49,495 nt of DNA, from assembly GCA_002409585.1 (NCBI GenBank), contig DHNP01000016.1:1-49495 (forward strand), written 5' to 3'. The DNA comes from Ruminococcaceae bacterium UBA5413 (GTDB lineage Bacteria > Bacillota > Clostridia > Oscillospirales > Acutalibacteraceae). A model generated the notes under the pieces. The model did not search any database. It was not told the DNA's origin and worked only from the letters and a program-made list of their open reading frames with translations. The position numbers and the translations under genes are program-made. Shown piece by piece: positions 42,413 through 49,495 of this stretch. The first letter of the stretch is position 1; each line of letters begins with the position of its first letter.

Positions 42413-43039
42413 TTATTTGGAGTACAACTCAACGATGAGGGTTTCATCGACCGAGAGGTCGATTTCGTCACGTTTCGGATAGGCCACTACTTTGCCGGTG
42501 TAGTTCTGGCTGTCTGCCTCAAGCCACTGGGGTACCGGCCGTGAGGAGTTATCTTCGAGCACCGCTTTGAACTTTTCACTTTTGCGGCTTGAATCTTTAA
42601 TGGACATCACATCGCCCGTTTTAACAAGGTAAGACGGGATGTCCGTCCTTTTGCCGTTAACGGTAAAGTGCCCGTGTGTGACGAGCTGGCGGGCCTCAGC
42701 CCTTGAGTTTGCCCAGCCTAAACGGTAAACTATATTGTCAAGGCGCCTTTCAAGTAAAACGAGGAGTTCTTCGCCCGTTTTGCCTTCTTTATGCGTAGCC
42801 ATGTCATAATATTTCCTGAACTGCGACTCAAGCACGCCGTAGTAGCGTTTAGTCATCTGCTTTGCGCGCAGCTGCAGCCCGTACTCTGAAGTTTTCTTGC
42901 GGCCCTGCCCATGCTGGCCAGGCACATATCCCTTACGCGTTTCCGCGCACTTGTCTGAGTAGCACCTTGCGCCTTTAAGGAAAAGCTTCTGGCCTTCCCT
43001 GCGGCACTGTTTACAAACGGCGTCAGTATATCTTGCCAT
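42413..43039 (-). CDS. rpsD: Ribosomal protein uS4 (zinc-binding form)
   Basis: The 208-residue protein has the S4 RNA-binding domain (RLDNIVYRLGWANSRAEARQ) and the N-terminal cysteine set C9, C12, C26 and C31 that binds zinc, so this is the C+ form. S4 starts assembly of the small subunit and in other bacteria represses its own operon. A 75-base gap follows before rpoA. Confidence 0.98.
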   Translation of the reverse strand: MARYTDAVCKQCRREGQKLFLKGARCYSDKCAETRKGYVPGQHGQGRKKTSEYGLQLRAKQMTKRYYGVLESQFRKYYDMATHKEGKTGEELLVLLERRLDNIVYRLGWANSRAEARQLVTHGHFTVNGKRTDIPSYLVKTGDVMSIKDSSRKSEKFKAVLEDNSSRPVPQWLEADSQNYTGKVVAYPKRDEIDLSVDETLIVELYSK

Positions 43040-43064
43040 ATTTTTTATCGCACCTCCTTTTTAA

Positions 43065-43478
43065 TTACACGCGTCTTCTTTTCGGCGGACGGCAGCCGTT
43101 GTGGGGTATCGGCGTAACGTCCTTTATCATGCTTACTTCAAGCCCGGCGCCCTGCAAAGCGCGTATGGCCGCCTCACGGCCTGAGCCAGGCCCTTTAACG
43201 TAAACTTCAACTGTTTTCATGCCGTGTTCCATTGCGCCCTTCGCAGCTGTTTCAGCGGCAGTCTGCGCGGCAAACGGCGTGGACTTCCTCGAGCCCCTGA
43301 AGCCAAGCTCGCCGGAGCTTGCCCATGAAACCGCGTTGCCCTGTACGTCGGTAATGGTTACGATAGTATTGTTGAAAGTAGACTGAATATGGACACAGCC
43401 GCGCTCAATGTTTTTGCGCTCGCGGCGCTTGCGGCCGGTTGTACTTTTTTTTGCAACCGCACTTTTTTGTGCTGCCAT
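43065..43478 (-). CDS. rpsK: Ribosomal protein uS11
   Basis: Full-length S11 of 137 residues with GCVHIQSTFNNTIVTITDVQ and GPGSGREAAIRALQGAGLEV; slightly longer than usual at the basic N-terminus (KKSTTGRKRRERKN). It is a platform protein of the small subunit. Confidence 0.98.
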   Translation of the reverse strand: MAAQKSAVAKKSTTGRKRRERKNIERGCVHIQSTFNNTIVTITDVQGNAVSWASSGELGFRGSRKSTPFAAQTAAETAAKGAMEHGMKTVEVYVKGPGSGREAAIRALQGAGLEVSMIKDVTPIPHNGCRPPKRRRV

Positions 43479-43499
43479 AATATTTTTATCCCTCCCGGA

Positions 43500-43868
43500 T
43501 TACTTTTTCTTGTTGGCCATCGTTCTTCTTGGTCCTTTGCACGTACGTGCGTTTGTCTTGGTACGCTGCCCTCTTACAGGCAGGCCCCTGCGGTGGCGTA
43601 CGCCGCGGTAACATCCGATTTCTATAAGCCTTTTTATATCGAACGCCTTATCACGGCGGAGGTCGCCCTCCACACGGTAATGGTGGCCGATATAATCCCT
43701 GAGTTTGGCGGAATCGCCTTCCGTAAGATCCCTTACTCTCGTGTCCGGATTAACGCCGGTTGCCGAGCATATCTGTTCGGCCGTGTTGCGCCCAATTCCG
43801 TAAATATAAGTAAGAGCAATCTCTATACGCTTATCCCTTGGCAAATCAATGCCTGCTATACGCGCCAT
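43500..43868 (-). CDS. rpsM: Ribosomal protein uS13
   Basis: The 122-residue protein has MARIAGIDLPRDKRIEIALT and the conserved RHRRGLPVRGQRTKTNARTC. S13 sits in the head of the small subunit and contacts tRNA. It is preceded by a 138-base gap with two hairpins, which is unusual in this operon. Confidence 0.98.
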   Translation of the reverse strand: MARIAGIDLPRDKRIEIALTYIYGIGRNTAEQICSATGVNPDTRVRDLTEGDSAKLRDYIGHHYRVEGDLRRDKAFDIKRLIEIGCYRGVRHRRGLPVRGQRTKTNARTCKGPRRTMANKKK

Positions 43869-43899
43869 AATTAAGGTTGCACCTCCGTTTTATTAGGTT

Positions 43900-43960
43900 T
43901 TGCCGACCATACGGCAATTTCCAAAGCTTTAGTCTGCCGGCGCCCGTGCGCCTGCGGCAG
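43900..43960 (-). promoter_or_regulatory. Two hairpins in the rpmJ-rpsM gap
   Basis: CTGCCG/CGGCAG with an inner GCGC/GCGC pair (43934-43960) and TTGCCG/CGGCAA (43900-43917) lie before the rpsM ribosome site (GGAGGTG). The place matches that of the S4-bound leader of the E. coli alpha operon. No sequence match to that leader was seen; regulation is inference. Confidence 0.4.
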
Positions 43961-44006
43961 TTGCCATAAGCTGTGCATGACAAAGTTTCAAGGTGTGCGC
44001 CGCGCC

Positions 44007-44120
44007 TTAGCCCTGGCGCTGCTTGTGCTTAGGATTCTCGCAAATCACCATAACTTTGCCCTTGCGTTTTATTATTTTGCATTTATCGCACATTTTTTTA
44101 ACTGAAGGTCTTACTTTCAT
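44007..44120 (-). CDS. rpmJ: Ribosomal protein bL36 (zinc form)
   Basis: A 37-codon gene: MKVRPSVKKMCDKCKIIKRK followed by a short tail. The zinc set C11, C14, C27 and H32 is intact. It lies 34 bases after infA with a good AGGAGG site upstream. Confidence 0.97.
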   Translation of the reverse strand: MKVRPSVKKMCDKCKIIKRKGKVMVICENPKHKQRQG

Positions 44121-44154
44121 CTGAATACCCTCCTTTACGGGTAAAAGTTGGGCC

Positions 44155-44373
44155 TTATTTAGACCGCCACGTTATGCGCCCGCGCGTAAGGTCATACGGC
44201 GAAAGTTCTATTGTCACCTTGTCGCCCGGCAGTATGCGTATGAAGTTCATGCGCAGCTTGCCAGATATATGCGCGAGAATTTTGTGGTGGTTTTGAAGCT
44301 CTACCGTAAACATCGCGTTAGGCAAAGCCTCGACTACTACGCCCTCGGTTTCAATTACGTCTTGTTTTGACAT
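44155..44373 (-). CDS. infA: Translation initiation factor IF-1
   Basis: The 72-residue S1/OB-fold protein reads MSKQDVIETEGVVVEALPNA and ends PYDLTRGRITWRSK. It binds the A site of the small subunit during initiation. Its start overlaps the 3' end of the KOW-domain gene by 19 bases. Confidence 0.98.
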   Translation of the reverse strand: MSKQDVIETEGVVVEALPNAMFTVELQNHHKILAHISGKLRMNFIRILPGDKVTIELSPYDLTRGRITWRSK

Positions 44374-44642
44374 ACGTTTGCCTCCTCGTGCGGAAAAGCG
44401 TTTCCTCTTTGGAACTCAGAAAGAGCCCTGCGTATTCCGCGGTCAGTTTTCATTAAGTCGTCCGGCAGCGCCCGTCTCGTAGGGAAAAGATGCTTAACGC
44501 TTTTACGCTTCGGATGCCCCAGGCTGCGGCGCCTGCCGTCACATATAACGGCGAACCCGCCCGCAGCTTCAAGCACTACGAAAAAGCCGCCTTTGTCGTG
44601 TCCTGCCGCAGACTTAACTATGAGTCCCCTGACGAAGTCCAT
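44355..44642 (-). CDS. KOW-domain RNA-binding protein (L14e-like) between map and infA
   Basis: The first 60 of 95 residues form a KOW-type SH3-like domain: DFVRGLIVKSAAGHDKGGFF and VVLEAAGGFAVICDGRRRSL. Related short proteins occupy the same place in many clostridial ribosomal operons and are labelled RNA-binding or L14e-like. The C-terminal third is not conserved as far as I can tell and overlaps infA. Its role, presumably linked to ribosomes, is not established. Confidence 0.88.
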   Translation of the reverse strand: MDFVRGLIVKSAAGHDKGGFFVVLEAAGGFAVICDGRRRSLGHPKRKSVKHLFPTRRALPDDLMKTDRGIRRALSEFQRGNAFPHEEANVCQNKT

Positions 44643-44655
44643 CGCCCCGTACCCC

Positions 44656-45408
44656 CTAACCGGCCTTTGTTAAGATAACAGGCCCGTTAGGAGTAATGGC
44701 TATGGAGTTTTCAAAGTGCGCCGAAAGCTTTCCGTCGGCCGTGACGGTCGTCCAACCGTCGCCGAGTGTCCTAACTTCCTTGACACCCTGGTTTATCATA
44801 GGCTCTATGGCGATTGTCATTCCCGGCAAAAGGCGTATACCCCTTCCCGGTGTGCCGTAATTTGGAACGCTCGGGTCTTCATGCATGTTCGCGCCTACCC
44901 CGTGGCCGACGAAATCACGTACCACCGAGTAACCGCGAGCTTCGGCATACCTTTGGACGGCACTGCCTATGTCGCCTAACCGCGCGCCGGCCTTTGCGGC
45001 CTTTATGCCTTCCATGAGGCTCTCGCGGGTAGCGTCCATCAGGCGCTGGGCTTCGTCGCTTACTTTTCCGCAAGGGAAAGTGTACGCGTTGTCGCCTACA
45101 AAGCCTTCGTACGTCGCTCCGACGTCTATGCTTACTATGTCGCCCTCTTTAATGATTTTCTTTTTGTTCGGTATGCCATGGATAACGACTTCATTCACCG
45201 AAACACAGGCGCTCGCAGGGAAACCGCCGTAACCGAGGAAAGTCGGAACCGCACCCGCGCTTTCAATGTATTTGCGTGCAACGCGGTCGATTTCCCAGGT
45301 AGAAACCCCCGGCTCTATCGCTTCTCCGGCCTTTTTAAGTGCGTTTGCCGCTATGTGGCCGGCCTCGCGCATAAATTCAAGTTCCCTTTTTGTTTTGAGT
45401 ATAACCAT
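44656..45408 (-). CDS. map: Methionine aminopeptidase, type I
   Basis: Removes the initiator methionine from new proteins. The 250-residue protein has the pita-bread fold motifs with the five metal ligands in SIDVGATYEGFVGDNA, GHGVGANMHEDP, IAIEPMINQG and the late HFENSIAITPNG. No N-terminal extension, so type Ia. Three bases separate it from adk. Confidence 0.97.
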   Translation of the reverse strand: MVILKTKRELEFMREAGHIAANALKKAGEAIEPGVSTWEIDRVARKYIESAGAVPTFLGYGGFPASACVSVNEVVIHGIPNKKKIIKEGDIVSIDVGATYEGFVGDNAYTFPCGKVSDEAQRLMDATRESLMEGIKAAKAGARLGDIGSAVQRYAEARGYSVVRDFVGHGVGANMHEDPSVPNYGTPGRGIRLLPGMTIAIEPMINQGVKEVRTLGDGWTTVTADGKLSAHFENSIAITPNGPVILTKAG

Positions 45409-45411
45409 TCT

Positions 45412-46044
45412 CTACGCCTCTATAGCAGCCATAATCAGACTCGCCGTTTTTTCAATATCATTGTTGCAGCGAACATTGCGCAGCTTGCCCTGTTTTTTGT
45501 AGTAGCCCACAAGCGGCTCTGTTTGTTCGTGGTAAACTTTAAGCCGTTCTTTAACGGTCTGAGGTTCGTCATCCTTGCGCTGTACGATGGTGCCTTTGCA
45601 CAAATCACATTTGCCTTCAACTTTGGGCTTCCTGTTGTAAATGTTGTAGGAGGCTCCGCAGTCTTCACAGACACGGCGTCCGGACAGGCGCTGCAGTATA
45701 ACGTCTTCCCCCACAATAAGGTTTAAGACTTTGTCAATATGCACGCCCATTTTGTCCAGAGCCTCGGCCTGGGGAATAGTGCGCGGAAAACCGTCCAAAA
45801 TAAAACCGTTTTTGCAGTCGTCCTTTGCAAGGCGGACTTTTATTATCTCAATAACGATTTCATCAGGGACAAGTTTTCCGGAGTCCGCGTAAGACTTCGC
45901 GCGCTTACCCAGTTCAGTGCCGCTCTTCAGCGCTTCGCGTATAATATTTCCTGTGGATACGGACGGTATTTTAAACTTTTTTGTAAGGATCTCCGCATGT
46001 GTTCCCTTTCCTGCTCCGGGGGCCCCAAGAAGAATTAAATTCAC
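45412..46044 (-). CDS. adk: Adenylate kinase (zinc lid)
   Basis: AMP + ATP to 2 ADP. The 210-residue protein begins NLILLGAPGAGKGTHAE (P-loop), has the AMP-binding part GFPRTIPQAEALD and a lid domain with four cysteines in CEDC and CDLC, as in Gram-positive zinc forms. Located between secY and map, as in Bacillus and Clostridia. Confidence 0.98.
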   Translation of the reverse strand: MNLILLGAPGAGKGTHAEILTKKFKIPSVSTGNIIREALKSGTELGKRAKSYADSGKLVPDEIVIEIIKVRLAKDDCKNGFILDGFPRTIPQAEALDKMGVHIDKVLNLIVGEDVILQRLSGRRVCEDCGASYNIYNRKPKVEGKCDLCKGTIVQRKDDEPQTVKERLKVYHEQTEPLVGYYKKQGKLRNVRCNNDIEKTASLIMAAIEA

Positions 46045-46061
46045 GATTATTACTCCTTTAC

Positions 46062-47396
46062 TCAGTCAAGAAAGCCTTTGTAATGGCGCATCATCATCTG
46101 TGACTCGACCTGCTGCACCGTTTCAAGCGCAACACCCACGAGGATTATAATTGACGTACCGCCTATGGAAAGGCTGCTCATGCCGGTTGATGCCCCGAAA
46201 ATAATAGGCATAATGGCTATGAAAGCCAAGAACAGGGAACCTATAAACGTCACTTTTGAAAGGAGCTTTGCTATATAGTCCGATGTCGGCTTTCCGGGAC
46301 GTATACCCGGAATAGTGCCGTTGCTTTGGCGAAGGTTGTTGGCCATTTCAATGGGGTTATACTGTATAGTCATATAAAAATAAGCAAACCCTATGATGAG
46401 TATGAAGTACAAGATAGAGTACAGCCATCCGGTCGTCGAAAAGGCGTTAAAGAACCCTTTCCAAAACGTACCTATGTGGTCTTCGCCTATAAAGAACCTT
46501 ATCGTACTCGGAATTACAAGTATGGAACTTGCAAAGATTATAGGCATTACGCCGGACATGCCGACTTTTATCGGAATATGGCTGCTTTGGCCGCCGTACA
46601 TTTTACGGCCTACAACGCGTTTCGCGTACTGCACGGGTATACGGCGCTCGGCGTCGTACATAAATACGATAACCCATACAATAATAAGAAAAACGACGAA
46701 AAACAGCGGTACGAGAAAATAATATTTCCCGTAAACGTCAGGTGCCTGGTCCGCGTTGCTCCAAAACGTCTTGAGCGTATTAATAACATGAGGCATCCTG
46801 GAAACTATACCCGCGAACAGTATGATGGAAATACCGTTGCCCACGCCCTTTTGGTTGACCTGCTCGCCAAGCCACATGAGCAGCGACGCGCCCGCGGTGA
46901 ACACCATTATGATTACAAACGCCGAAAACACCATTGAACCGCCGCTTGTGTACTTCAAAATCGGCGTCCCATCGTAAGCGCTGTTCTTAAGGAAGAAGTA
47001 GTAAGCTACGGCCTGCATAAGCGCAAGGGCCACAGACGTGTAGCGCGTTATGGTGCCAAGCCTTTTGCGGCCTTCCTCGCCCTCTTTTGCCATACGCTCA
47101 AGAGCCGGTATGGCAACGGTCAGAAGCTGTATAATAATGGAACTGTTGATATACGGCGTGACGCCCATCGCGAAAAGCGTCGCTTTGGCGAAAGCGCCCC
47201 CCGAAAGGGCATCTATATAGGTAAGCGCCGTACCTGACTTTTCGACCGTGTCCATAAGCCCTTTAAGGGCGTTGCCGTCCAAAAAAGGGACTGGTATGGC
47301 CGAGCCGAACCTAAAAATAATAACGATAAACAGGGTAAAAAGCATCTTTTTGCGCAAATCCGGAATGGCCCAGGCGTTCTTTATTGTTTTAAACAA
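46062..47396 (-). CDS. secY: Preprotein translocase subunit SecY
   Basis: Central pore of the Sec translocon. The 444-residue protein has ten membrane helices, the plug region after helix 1, and the conserved FRFGSAIPVPFLDGNAL and PGIRPGKPTSDYI. Only one base separates its start from the stop of rplO, so translation is likely coupled. Confidence 0.98.
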   Translation of the reverse strand: MFKTIKNAWAIPDLRKKMLFTLFIVIIFRFGSAIPVPFLDGNALKGLMDTVEKSGTALTYIDALSGGAFAKATLFAMGVTPYINSSIIIQLLTVAIPALERMAKEGEEGRKRLGTITRYTSVALALMQAVAYYFFLKNSAYDGTPILKYTSGGSMVFSAFVIIMVFTAGASLLMWLGEQVNQKGVGNGISIILFAGIVSRMPHVINTLKTFWSNADQAPDVYGKYYFLVPLFFVVFLIIVWVIVFMYDAERRIPVQYAKRVVGRKMYGGQSSHIPIKVGMSGVMPIIFASSILVIPSTIRFFIGEDHIGTFWKGFFNAFSTTGWLYSILYFILIIGFAYFYMTIQYNPIEMANNLRQSNGTIPGIRPGKPTSDYIAKLLSKVTFIGSLFLAFIAIMPIIFGASTGMSSLSIGGTSIIILVGVALETVQQVESQMMMRHYKGFLD

Positions 47397-47397
47397 A

Positions 47398-47838
47398 TCA
47401 GATCACCTCTGCCTTTCCGCCGGCAGTTTCGATTTTCTGTTTTGCCGAAGATGAGTAGGCATTGACCTTTACCGTAAGTTTTTTGGTAAGGTCTCCGTTG
47501 CCTAAAATTTTTATTCCGTCAAAACGATTTTTTACAATTCCTGCTTCAATCAGCTTTTCTGCGTCTACGACCGTTCCGTCGTCAAACTTTTCCAGATCTC
47601 TTACATTGATGGATTTAATATTCTTTGCAAAAATATTTACGAAACCGCGCTTCGGGACACGCCTCTGCAGCGGCATCTGCCCGCCTTCAAAGCCCGGGCG
47701 TACATTCCCGCCGGACCTTGCCTTTTGGCCTTTGTGGCCTTTGCCGGCTGTTTTGCCCTGGCCGGAACCAGTGCCCCTGCCAATGCGCTTAACAGCCTTG
47801 CGCGAATTAGGCACAGCGGTAAGATCATTAAGTTTCAT
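47398..47838 (-). CDS. rplO: Ribosomal protein uL15
   Basis: The 146-residue protein starts MKLNDLTAVPNSRKAVKRIG and has the glycine-rich GRGTGSGQGKTAGKGHKGQK. The open frame is 13 codons longer upstream, but the ATG at 47838 follows AGGAGGTGCGAGCAA and gives the known N-terminus. Confidence 0.98.
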   Translation of the reverse strand: MKLNDLTAVPNSRKAVKRIGRGTGSGQGKTAGKGHKGQKARSGGNVRPGFEGGQMPLQRRVPKRGFVNIFAKNIKSINVRDLEKFDDGTVVDAEKLIEAGIVKNRFDGIKILGNGDLTKKLTVKVNAYSSSAKQKIETAGGKAEVI

Positions 47839-47857
47839 TTGCTCGCACCTCCTTGTT

Positions 47858-48037
47858 TTATATTTTGCATACCTCAACGAGGTGATTTATTTTTGCCACC
47901 TTGCCCATAGTCTGTTTGTTGTCGGGCTGGACCGATGAGCTTCCTATTTTAGTAAGGCCTAAAGCCCGGGCGGTTGCAATCTGGTCTTTTTTGCTGCCTA
48001 TCAGGCTTTTTTTGAGTGTAACTTTAATTTGAGCCAT
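47858..48037 (-). CDS. rpmD: Ribosomal protein uL30
   Basis: A 59-codon gene starting MAQIKVTLKKSLIGSKKDQI and containing GLTKIGSSSVQPDN and MGKVAKINHLVEV, the typical small bacterial L30. It fills the gap between rpsE and rplO in the standard spc order. Confidence 0.97.
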   Translation of the reverse strand: MAQIKVTLKKSLIGSKKDQIATARALGLTKIGSSSVQPDNKQTMGKVAKINHLVEVCKI

Positions 48038-48051
48038 AATTGCTGCCCCCT

Positions 48052-48552
48052 TTATGCAAAAATCTCTTTTACGGATTTCCCGCGGATTTTCGATACCTGC
48101 TCAGCGTCGCGCAGCTTTGAAAGGCCTTCCATAGTAGCGCGCACAACGTTGCACGGGTTGTTGGAGCGCAGCGCCTTTGTACGTATGTCGCGTATGCCGG
48201 CTGCTTCAACAACGGCACGTACAGGTCCGCCGGCTATAACTCCGGTACCTGGTGCGGCAGGCTTCATAAGCACCCTGCCTGCGCCGTATGCGCCGATTAT
48301 TTCGTGCGGTATTGTAGATCCGCGCAGAGAAACCCTGATAAGGTTCTTTTTAGCGTCCTCTATCCCTTTGCGTATTGCGTCCGGGACTTCGCCGGCCTTG
48401 CCTATGCCGAAGCCTACTATGCCGTTGCCGTCGCCTACGACCACAAGCGCGGCAAATTTGAAAATGCGTCCGCCTTTTACGGTTTTGGACACGCGGTTGA
48501 TGGAAACAACGTGCTCCTTCAGTTCCATAGTCGATGCGTCAATTTTAGCCAA
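48052..48552 (-). CDS. rpsE: Ribosomal protein uS5
   Basis: The 166-residue protein has the double-stranded RNA-binding N-terminal domain (EHVVSINRVSKTVKGGRIFK) and the conserved GVIAGGPVRAVVEAAGIRDI. S5 is important for translational accuracy. AGGGAGG precedes the ATG. Confidence 0.98.
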   Translation of the reverse strand: MAKIDASTMELKEHVVSINRVSKTVKGGRIFKFAALVVVGDGNGIVGFGIGKAGEVPDAIRKGIEDAKKNLIRVSLRGSTIPHEIIGAYGAGRVLMKPAAPGTGVIAGGPVRAVVEAAGIRDIRTKALRSNNPCNVVRATMEGLSKLRDAEQVSKIRGKSVKEIFA

Positions 48553-48569
48553 AAGTTTCCCTCCTTACG

Positions 48570-48929
48570 TCAGAATTTGAGGCCGCCCTCACGGGCGCCT
48601 TCGGCCAGCTCTTTGACGCGGCCGTGATAAAGGTAACCGCCGCGGTCAAAAACTACCTTTTCAATACCTTTTTCGGCAGCGTGTTTTGCTAAAAGATTGC
48701 CAACTTTGCGGGCAGCTTCCTTGTTTCCGCCGTCCGAGTCAAGCTCTTTGTCAAGCGAAGAAGCAGACGCGAGCGTAACTCCCTTTACGTCGTCGATTAT
48801 CTGGGCGTAAATGTTTTTGGCGGAGCGATATACGTTAAGGCGCGGGCAGTCTGCCGTGCCACTAACTTTGCCGCGTACCCTGCGGTGGCGATGAAGTCTG
48901 TTGCTGTTTTTATCGACCATCTTCACCAT
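48570..48929 (-). CDS. rplR: Ribosomal protein uL18
   Basis: The 119-residue protein binds 5S rRNA. Conserved stretches: RLHRHRRVRGKVSGTADCPR and VFDRGGYLYHGRVKELAEGA. A second ATG three codons in (48920) is a possible alternative start; the first is chosen because AAGGAG lies at a usable distance. Confidence 0.97.
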   Translation of the reverse strand: MVKMVDKNSNRLHRHRRVRGKVSGTADCPRLNVYRSAKNIYAQIIDDVKGVTLASASSLDKELDSDGGNKEAARKVGNLLAKHAAEKGIEKVVFDRGGYLYHGRVKELAEGAREGGLKF

Positions 48930-48947
48930 TGTGTTTCACTCCTTAGA

Positions 48948-49495
48948 TTACTTCTTTGCGCCCTTACCGGCCTTGCCTTCTTTACGGCGGACATATTCGC
49001 CGGCATAGCGTATACCCTTGCCCTTGTACGGCTCAGGCGGGCGTTTTTCGCGTACTTCCGCGGCAAACTGTCCGACTTTTTGTTTGTCCGGGCCTGATAT
49101 GGTTATCTTGTTGGCCGCCGGGCACTCTATCGTAATGCCGTCTGTTTCAGGCATTATAACCTGATGTGAAAAACCGAGGTTCATAACAAGGTTTTTCCCC
49201 TGCTTTTGTACACGGTAGCCTACGCCGTTGACTTCGAGGTCTTTTTTGAAGCCCTCCGTCACGCCTACGACCATATTGTTTATAAGCGTGCGCGTGAGGC
49301 CGTGCAGTGACTTGTTGAGCTTTTCGTCGTCCGGGCGTGTTACAGTAACCACGCTGCCGTTTACCTCGACGCTCATGTTCTTATGGACTTTCTGCTCAAG
49401 CGAGCCTTTAGGCCCTTTTACCTTAACCAAATTGCCGTCGACCGATACTTCGACGCCGGCAGGAATATTTATGGGTTTTCTTCCAATTCGCGACA
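48948..49495 (-). CDS. rplF: Ribosomal protein uL6 (start codon cut by the window edge)
   Basis: The frame continues upstream of the first internal ATG-like start to the last base: the window ends in TG of what must be the ATG, followed by SRIGRKPINIPAGVEVSVDG, the proper L6 N-terminus. Only the first base of the gene is missing; the full protein would have 182 residues. The C-terminal signature PEPYKGKGIRYAGEYVRRKE is present. Confidence 0.97.
   Translation of the reverse strand, partial: SRIGRKPINIPAGVEVSVDGNLVKVKGPKGSLEQKVHKNMSVEVNGSVVTVTRPDDEKLNKSLHGLTRTLINNMVVGVTEGFKKDLEVNGVGYRVQKQGKNLVMNLGFSHQVIMPETDGITIECPAANKITISGPDKQKVGQFAAEVREKRPPEPYKGKGIRYAGEYVRRKEGKAGKGAKK

Noticed and set aside
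1..49495. CRISPR array, insertion sequences, prophage or tRNA/rRNA genes
   Set aside because: No regularly spaced repeats, transposase or integrase motifs, or tRNA cloverleaf were seen by eye on either strand.

Overview
The window reads as chromosomal DNA of an anaerobic Firmicute of the class Clostridia, probably from the Ruminococcaceae/Oscillospiraceae side. The evidence is the sufCBDSU operon order, a single-chain clostridial-type PurL of 1254 residues, a KOW-domain gene between map and infA inside the ribosomal protein operon, zinc-ribbon Adk, S4 and L36, and AGGAGG-type ribosome binding sites. Base composition looks roughly balanced in genes and strongly AT-rich between them. AUA is the favoured isoleucine codon in most genes. 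No taxon can be fixed from the sequence alone.

Layout. 1-269: start of an AT-rich secreted protein running off the left edge. 650-5584 (minus): Fe-S cluster assembly operon sufC-sufB-sufD-sufS-sufU, with an XRE-type regulator just upstream. 6397-7029: cysteine-rich pentapeptide-like protein. 7092-8685 (minus): amtB-glnB ammonium module behind a leader that can form a terminator or an antiterminator. 9168-10499: MATE exporter with an operator-like promoter. 10719-13765 (minus): an FHA-RodA/FtsW fusion and its class B penicillin-binding protein. 13929-14407 (minus): two near-consensus promoters, a structured transcript with no convincing gene, and a terminator. 14604-19056: nitroreductase and purL. 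19192-22631: P-type (proton-pump-like) ATPase and a divergent LysR regulator. 22760-28662: HAD phosphatase and hotdog thioesterase, a membrane acyltransferase-like protein, GNAT, tex and ychF. 28996-33424: glycogen phosphorylase and a GH13 amylase. 33549-37413: thpR, an SDR, a CorC-type protein and a TVP38 protein. 37544-40805: ilvB-ilvN-ilvC. 41003-49495 (minus): the 3' part of the spc/alpha ribosomal operon, L6 to L17, with secY, adk, map, infA and rpoA.

Most of the window is core metabolism and housekeeping. No insertion sequences, CRISPR array, tRNA or rRNA were seen. The parts that known features do not explain are the orphan transcription unit at 13929-14188 with its upstream promoter and switchable hairpins, the amtB attenuator, the FHA-SEDS fusion and the AT-rich left edge.
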